Shown piece by piece: positions 57,950 to 64,000 of a stretch of 64,000 bases of DNA. Where the stretch lies: the NCBI GenBank assembly GCA_947179155.2, contig OX359270.1, forward strand, positions 17,953,556-18,017,555, in the 5' to 3' direction. The position numbers and the translations under genes were made by a program. Positions within the stretch are counted from its first letter, which is position 1; every line of letters begins with the position of its first letter. The stretch comes from Hedera helix. Lineage: Eukaryota > Streptophyta > Magnoliopsida > Apiales > Araliaceae. Under the pieces are notes generated by a model. The model worked only from the letters and a program-made list of their open reading frames with translations. It was not told the origin of the DNA and ran no database searches.

Positions 57950-58011
57950 TTATTTGCAGTTAAACCCGAGAGTTCCAAAAAGGACAAGGGCAAGGGAAAG
58001 CTTAAAGAATA
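57950..58011 (+). other. Exon-like Lys-rich tail after a splice-acceptor-like site (LTR W)
   Basis: TTATTTGCAG at 57950-57959 looks like a 3' splice site. The frame crossing it reads VKPESSKKDKGKGKLKE then stop (58009-58011). The D LTR has the equivalent at 37294-37363: ACCTTTCAG then VKPESAEGSKKDKGKGKVKA and stop, with an in-frame 9-bp difference. Conservation of frame and stop in two diverged LTRs is notable; function is unknown. Confidence 0.45.
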
Positions 58012-58259
58012 GATGCATGTTAAATATTATATGCTACTGTTCTGTTTTGTAATCGTGGACCCATTTATTATTATTATTATGTATTCATGATGTTTGTAAT
58101 TAAGGTTATAGACCTTGGGACCATAGTGAACCTTTTGTAATAGACAACTTATGTTTATTTATTCCGCGTTAGTTATATATGTTGTCAGAAGGTGTTTGGA
58201 TGTTTATTTTGGTGAGCACAAATGTCGAGGTATTGGAACCCAAATTTGGGGGCGTCACA

Positions 58260-59299
58260 AACTGTGTAAGCCCATATCACTTCTATAAGCACCTTCCAAA
58301 ATACTTTACAGATTATAATTTGGTTTATATGCAAATCGTAGCCTAATATTGTAATTTTTTCACACAAGTCATGCTTTTAAACCATTTATGATCTTATGAT
58401 ATTATCTAGCATGAATTTTCACATGTATCAAACAAGTTCAACACTTCCAACTAGGTTTTCATCACTTCTATCAAAACATAACATATGATCATCCTTAAAT
58501 CACGATTTTTAGCTTTGAATACATGCATGAATAGTTCATCACATTTGTTCTACAACTTCAACGCTTAGGGTTTGACATAAATCACTCTCTTGACACATAA
58601 CCTCACATAACTCATATATCTAACCATAAATACATGCATGGCTACACATAAATTCCAACTTTAAGCACATAGAACACATAGATGAAGGATATTAGAGACA
58701 AGGAAGCTTTTAAACCTTCTTGTAGCCTTTCTTCTCCTTGCTATGAAGTTCCGTAAGGTTAGATTCTCTACTTTGACGACTTGTTTACCTCTCTTGAACA
58801 CCTTCCTTAAGATTTATTGAGTTCTCTAACAAAACCCTAGTCTTTTCTCTTCTTTATCTCTTATAAAGCTCTTTTGACTAGCAACTTGGATGATAATATG
58901 GAATGAACTTAACTTACATGATTCTTACAAATTATATACATACATATCTTATATCTAATGCTCCAACACTTAACCATCTTTGGTTAAGTTAACTCATGCA
59001 TGGTTAGGGCATTTAAGTCATTTCCCTTCAATAAATGATGACACAATTGACAATTCACATAATTAGGACACCAAGGTCATTTCTATAAGTTGTCAAGGGC
59101 ATTTTGGTCATTAGTCAATAACTCTAGACAATTAATTCCATTTAATTCATAACTTGCTTATTTTTAATCCAATTCAAATCTTTTTTTATCCAAACTTGTT
59201 TCATTAGGCTTGAATTTTATTCTTTAATCAAATAATCCATAAATAGGCTTGTCCCAAAACACTTGTCACATTCTAAAAATTTAAATTCTATTAATTAAT
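58260..59299 (-). repeat. Right part of minus-strand gypsy LTR Y
   Basis: Continues 52431-54141 after solo LTR W. The part 58560-59290 matches the X LTR piece at 6183-6893 (shared landmarks include TTAACCATCTTTGGTTAAGTTAA and ACACCAAGGTCATTTCT). The match fades after about 59300 and no clear LTR start is visible. Confidence 0.55.
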
Positions 59300-60849
59300 T
59301 ATAATATTTACAATAGTGTCAAATTGCATATCATTACAAAATCTGCCTTAACAACCTAAACGAAAGTTGTAGATCATGAAATTCTAAGCAATTTAGAATC
59401 GAGAATCACCTCAAAATATTTTCGTATGACAACGTTATGATAGTTACTGAAAAAAGGTAAAAGCTGAAAATTTTAAGGGACCCTCGGGTTCAAGCACTAA
59501 AAAAGATGATTTTGAGTTAGCCAATTTTTCTAATAATTTCACTAATGAAAATAGTCTAGTTATGATATCCTAAGACTTATTCAAAAGTAAAATTTGGTAA
59601 ACTAATATTCGGGGACGCGTAACCCTTTTTCTAGGCGTTGAACGATTTTCTGGAAAGCCCTAAAATGATTTCAAGGCAAGTCTTCTAACTCTTGCTCTAT
59701 GCTACTTGTGTAGTATTGTTAAAATGATAAATGAGATGTGTAATGTCATGTTGTTATGTGATAGGTGTTATGTGAAGTCTTTAACTGATATTTGCAAGCC
59801 TTCTAACTGTTATGTGTTATGTTTACAAGTTATGAACATGATTTATACACTTTGTTTGTCAATGTGATATAAATTGTTGGAATGTGAGTTATATGTGATA
59901 TTAAATGGAGAATTATGCTCAGTCAATGCATGTTAAAGTTTATATGATAGTATAAACTGCATATGTGTTAATTGTTAGACTTGCAGCACCGTTGTAGTCA
60001 TTCTTGCGAATAAAACCTTATTTGCAGATTAAAGATGAATATTAAGAAGATCATGAACATAAAGATGAAGCGTAGATTAGGTTTTTATGCTTTATTTACT
60101 TATATTTGTATAAAGTTATAATGATTGTTGTAATACGAACAAACAAACCATATAAACGAATATTATGAAATAATATCATGTTATTATCATCAAAAGAGTG
60201 TTATGTATTTAAAGTTGATATAACGTAGAATTATTAAACATTAAAACAATGTTGATAAAGAACTATAAATCTGAATGAGGATATTGAATAACACTGTGGG
60301 TGTTGTAAGAATTCGAGACAGAATTACCGATGAAGAAGGCAAATTCATTGTGAGATTTCTCAGTTCCATGTACAAGGGTGTTATTAATATTCTAAATTTT
60401 AGATAGATAGGGAATATTGATATAAAGATATATCTCCATAAAGATATGTATTCAAGTGAGGGTATTGAATAATATGGTATGTTCTGTAAGAAATAAAATC
60501 TTTTCACGGATAAAGATACAAGCATTTATCGCAAGATTATTCTGTTCCAAGAACCATCCTATTATTAATGTTCTGAACCTTGAATATATAGAAGCATAGA
60601 ATATTTAAATCTTAAGGTTAAAATTGGACCGTTATATATGGTGTTATCCATTTATACGGATGAACTACAAGTTGATACTTATATAAATAATAAGCTCAAG
60701 ATCAAGCTAAGATTCATGGACTAAGTATAGTCTAAAATAGGCTAACTCAACCAATATGATTATGAGATCATTGATTAAGTTGGAAGAATGTATTGAGTTA
60801 ACGCATAAGGTCCACCGTAGTGAGTGCGGGGATTTTGGGGGGGCGTTAT
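59300..60849 (+). repeat. Probable gypsy LTR fragment (plus), unclassified
   Basis: No coding region. Words such as CGAAAGTTGTAGATCATGA and ATGACAACGTTATGATAG are common in plant gypsy LTRs. The right end GCGGGGATTTTGGGGGGGCGTTAT resembles the LTR end AATTTGGGGGCGTCACA. A splice-acceptor-like TTATTTGCAG occurs at 60018-60027. A diverged ~185-bp duplication covers 60262-60600. Confidence 0.45.
60262..60600. repeat. Diverged ~185-bp tandem duplication
   Basis: The series GAGGATATTGAATAA, TGT.GTAAGAA, TTCTCAGTTCCA/TTCTGTTCCAAGAA, TATTAATATTCT and a GATATATCTCCATAAAG-like end at 60278-60440 recurs at 60461-60600. Confidence 0.6.
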
Positions 60850-61883
60850 TGTTAGAGTTCATGCCCTGGTGGCCAATTATTTGATGTAATTGCTTAACAT
60901 TTTTGATATTATATTTGATTGAGTAAATGAATTACTTTATTATGATTTTATTTACTGCGTTATATAAATGTTAGCATAATAAAAATTCTTACAATAGTGA
61001 TACGAAATATATAGCTTCCAGTATGTCACTTGAACATGAGATTATATAATTACAATTAGTATCATTGCTTTTAAATGTCCCTAGTCGAGTATTATTGTTA
61101 ATGGGACAACAATGATGCATTGAGACTAGTATGTGAATTGACTGATGGCCAAATCTCATTGGTCATAAATATTGAGTCAATGCATAGGTACATGATAGAG
61201 AACAATGTATTGGACAGACCCACCATGAGAATTCTAAGTGGAGCATTATGCAAAGTTTCATAAGAAATTCTCATAGTGACAATGATGTAATGATCCTCTG
61301 ACCTGAAATCACTATATTATTACACGAGAATTTATGTACTTTGATATCATCAAATGTCACCTTTAATAGGGTGGACAATAAATGTGATTATTGGGTATAT
61401 CATGAATCGTGTGAGTAATATGAATGATCTAGATAGAATTTAACCCTCCTATATATTATGGGTGATATCCATAGGCCTCTTGATTGAGTAGGATTATGAA
61501 ATGCATGGCCATGCTCAAATAGTGATTTGTTTCATATAGTATACTCATTAATCAAGAAAACTCAGATTAAATTATGAAGAGTATGACATATTCCATGCCT
61601 CAAGTTTAATCTAGGATGTCAAGGTTAAAAGGATTAAATTACATTGAAACATTGGTCACGAAAAGGTTGCATCGAATCACCGATCTTATTATTACTTGGG
61701 TAACAGTGATGCAGTACTAGATGTCACTCGCTGTTTATAATTTTATAATATGATTTTAAAATTATTGCCAACGTAATAATAACCTATAGGGTCACACACT
61801 AAGAACGTTATTAAAAGGGAATTAATTTAAATTATAAGGATTTAAATGTCAATATGATTGATAGTATTTAAATTAATAGGATA

Positions 61884-61944
<61 letters not shown>

Positions 61945-62369
61945 GATTTTATTTATTTTTTAGGTTTTGCTTAATTCTTTTTGACTGTTATATATATATG
62001 ATATATTAGTAGAGAAAGTCACGTAAGAAAAAAAATAAAAACCCTAGCCGCTTTTAGAAAGCTACTAAAGAGAAAAATATTCAGAAAATCCAGATCTTGG
62101 TGGCTAGTACCGTAACTCCTTTTTACTGCAGATCGTGTGACGATTCACGAAGCGTTCGTGTGGATACTGTAGAGTTACAATTCCGTTGGATTGCATTGAA
62201 GATTCGAAACGTTCCAGAATTCTCCATCGTCTCCATTCAAGCTCGGATAAACGGTAAACAAATCTAAACCTCTGATTTAATATGTTTTCGCATGGATCCT
62301 TTTTAGGATTTCGGAAATTGATACGAAAATTTTGAAATTCCACTTCTTTTACGATCCAAAATCCCTACA
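60850..62369 (+). mobile_element. Copia-type solo LTR (1.52 kb)
   Basis: Begins TGTTAGAGTTCATGCCCTGG, a common plant Copia LTR start, and ends AAAATCCCTACA. A perfect duplication GTTAT lies at 60845-60849 and 62370-62374. No primer site or coding region adjoins it. A (TA)n run lies at 61887-61941. Plus orientation is inferred from the start sequence. Confidence 0.85.
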
Positions 62370-62374
62370 GTTAT

Positions 62375-63316
62375 ATTTACAGTGTGACCATTTAGGTTCT
62401 CCATATTATACCGATTGTAGGATAAATAAATTAGATCCATTCTAATCTTATTTATATAAATGAATTAAACTATTTAGTTTATTTAAATAAATAATATTTA
62501 TTCCACAATAAAGGTAAGCTTCCTTAGCGATTAACGACTTTTCAGATAATATAAATTTCAACATTTGAACACCAAAGAACCTATTCCGTGAATAGTTATC
62601 GTACAATTCAATTATTCTACCATATAATGTCTCAATCAAATATAAAACATAAAATTACTGTCAAGTTTTATTTTATTTGATCATATTTATTTTGGTTAAA
62701 AAATGCACAACTCTAATTAATGTAAATTAGAAACTTCTTTCTAATTTTCATTATGCATTGGTCAAGGACTACTAAGTTATCATTTATTGAATCACGTTGG
62801 ACATTCACTTTTTTTATTAGAAGTGATAGATCATTTGTTGATCATTCATCTATCTCCATGTAAAAGTAATTATACTCGAATATATCCTTTGTTATACCCG
62901 AATAGTCTTAAGAAATGTGTCAAAGTATAACTTATCATACACAATATACTATGATAATCTCAAGTCCAATGATCACTTGTACTACAATCACCTAAGGAAC
63001 TTCTAGTGACATGCAAGTAAAACTCCATTAGGTGTTCTATGAACAAGTCACGTTCAGTGAACTTATTCTCTAATAAGCACATGCATACTTGTTTTAGTGT
63101 CTTCACATAAATGATTATGAGATCAATCATCTTCAAAAAAGTAAGTATAGTATGTACTAATTTATTCGAATTAACTAATTTCTATTTTAGTGATCCCACG
63201 ATTAGGAATAATTTTAGTTTTGAGTTATCTTGAATTTAGATCTCATTAACATGATCACCATCATGATTCTAAAAGAATTGCTCAAAACTATGGGTTTATC
63301 ATAATTAATTTCAACA
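62375..63316 (-). repeat. 3' LTR of minus-strand Copia H, truncated
   Basis: On the minus strand it starts TGTTGAAATTAATTATGATA at 63316 and runs left until the Copia solo LTR. The part 62380-62950 matches LTR F1 in the same orientation (GTGTGACC..TTTAGGTT, TTATTCCACAATAA, TTCCGTGAATAGTTAT.GTACAATTC). Confidence 0.65.
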
Positions 63317-64000
63317 ATTAAATATGGATAAAGAAAATACCTTTAAATAAATAAATTCTTTAATTAAGAAATGAATAAGATTACAAAGTATATGTTACAT
63401 CACATCAAATGTGATTGGCTTGTGTACATACTACTTTCAATAAGTCGGACTACCCTAAATCTTAACACACTTAAGACTTGGTTTTCTCCATATTCATAAC
63501 TCATATAGAGTCTCAGGGACAGATTTAGAAGATACCTTATTTAGTATATATGATACCATTTCTAGAGCATAACCACAACGTGATACTGGAAGATTGGTAA
63601 AACTCATCATAGATTATCACCATGTCTATTGTGAGAGAATATCATTTCTCTGAGATGATCTAAAAACTTACTTCTTAAATATTCCCTTCTCGATCTAATC
63701 AAAGAACTTTAATACTCTTATCCGCTTATTTCTCCACTTCACTTATGAATTCTTTGAACATTTCAAACGATTTGGACTTGAATTTCTTCAAATACATATA
63801 TCCTAATCTGGAATCATCAGTGAAAGTAATGAATGAATATCCTCCTATTGCATGTGTTGTCATAGGTCCCACATACAACTGTGTGTACCAACTCTAACAA
63901 CTCTACAACGACTTGAATATCCTCCTATTGTATGTCCTACTAAATGGATATTTAGTCATATTACCCATGAGACAAGACTCGTAAGTTGTATACGATTCAT
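63317..64000 (-). pseudogene. Decayed Ty1/copia integrase fragment of element H
   Basis: The minus strand, read through stops and shifts, gives LVSWVI/TKYPF (start of the integrase region, right edge), GGYSFITFTDDSRLGYMYLK at about 63840-63780, a KSFEMFKEFISEVEK stretch at about 63765 and a KSIKVL*LDREG core at about 63715. It is the same family as the integrase at 51150-51450. Stops and shifts are frequent; the rest of pol lies outside the window or is lost. Confidence 0.75.

Larger units (their letters stand above)
54142..58259 (+). mobile_element. Solo LTR W, related to the LTR of element D (4.1 kb)
   Basis: Begins TGTAATGACCC and ends AATTTGGGGGCGTCACA, the same terminal types as 34509-37589, with near-matching 5-bp flanks. 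No primer site or polypurine tract adjoins it, so it is a solo LTR in the LTR of Y. It contains a TATA box (54983), a 56-codon frame (55073-55243), an expanded AT-rich tandem array (about 56160-56960, much of the excess length over the D LTR) and a Lys-rich exon-like frame (57958-58011). Confidence 0.85.

Noticed and set aside
60241..60525. 94-codon minus-strand frame
   Set aside because: Overlaps a diverged DNA duplication; no domain and no promoter context.

Overview
The window is AT-rich plant nuclear DNA made almost entirely of LTR retrotransposons, most of them broken, nested or reduced to solo LTRs. I found no host protein-coding gene, rRNA or tRNA that I could support. The lineages point to a flowering plant, most likely a eudicot: a Tekay/Del-like Ty3/gypsy chromovirus, a Tat/Ogre-like Ty3/gypsy gag, a SIRE-like Copia derivative and a GAG-pre-integrase Copia. 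I cannot name the species. Elements run off both ends.

Positions 1-37589 are one nest. The oldest layer is a plus-strand Tekay-like chromovirus (D): decayed protease/RT at 19445-20883, RNase H/integrase/chromodomain at 32572-34470 and a 3' LTR at 34509-37589. A minus-strand gypsy element (X) interrupts D's protease at 19444/19445; its LTR pieces lie at 18395-19444, 6183-6893 and 1-379. A second minus-strand gypsy element (A, LTR 2777-6182 with tRNA-Met primer site) sits in X's LTR, and a deletion seems to have fused A's and X's interiors. A SIRE-like element without pol (K, 6894-18386) also sits in X's LTR; it carries a decayed ORF of about 660 codons of the plant transposon-associated type. 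The youngest insertion is E (20884-32566), a minus-strand, gag-only, Tat/Ogre-like element with nearly identical LTRs and a perfect ATAGT target duplication inside D's RNase H. E has an intact 740-codon gag with a duplicated zinc knuckle and an array of about 31 units of 36 bp whose main unit carries a W-box-like core.

Positions 37590-52430 hold Copia-type LTR/leader units: two minus-oriented (37590-41165) and one plus-oriented (from 43405), facing each other across 2.2 kb of unclassified repeats. The plus unit is interrupted by a solo gypsy LTR of family A (45774-49138, TSD TAAGT). It leads into a decayed Copia gag-protease-integrase (about 49870-52003) that stops before RT.

Positions 52431-64000 hold a minus-oriented gypsy LTR (Y) split by a 4.1-kb solo LTR related to D's LTR (54142-58259). 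Then come an LTR-like plus-strand stretch (59300-60849), a Copia solo LTR with perfect TSD GTTAT (60850-62369), and a minus-strand Copia LTR plus integrase fragment running off the right edge.

The most unusual signals are the W-box-like array and the double-knuckle Gag of E, the dozens of CTCTACGAT/ATCGTAGAG motifs in K, and the GC-rich islands with shared ATTGCGCG motifs in unrelated families. All identifications are by eye. Boundaries supported by TG...CA ends plus target duplications are firm; others are approximate.
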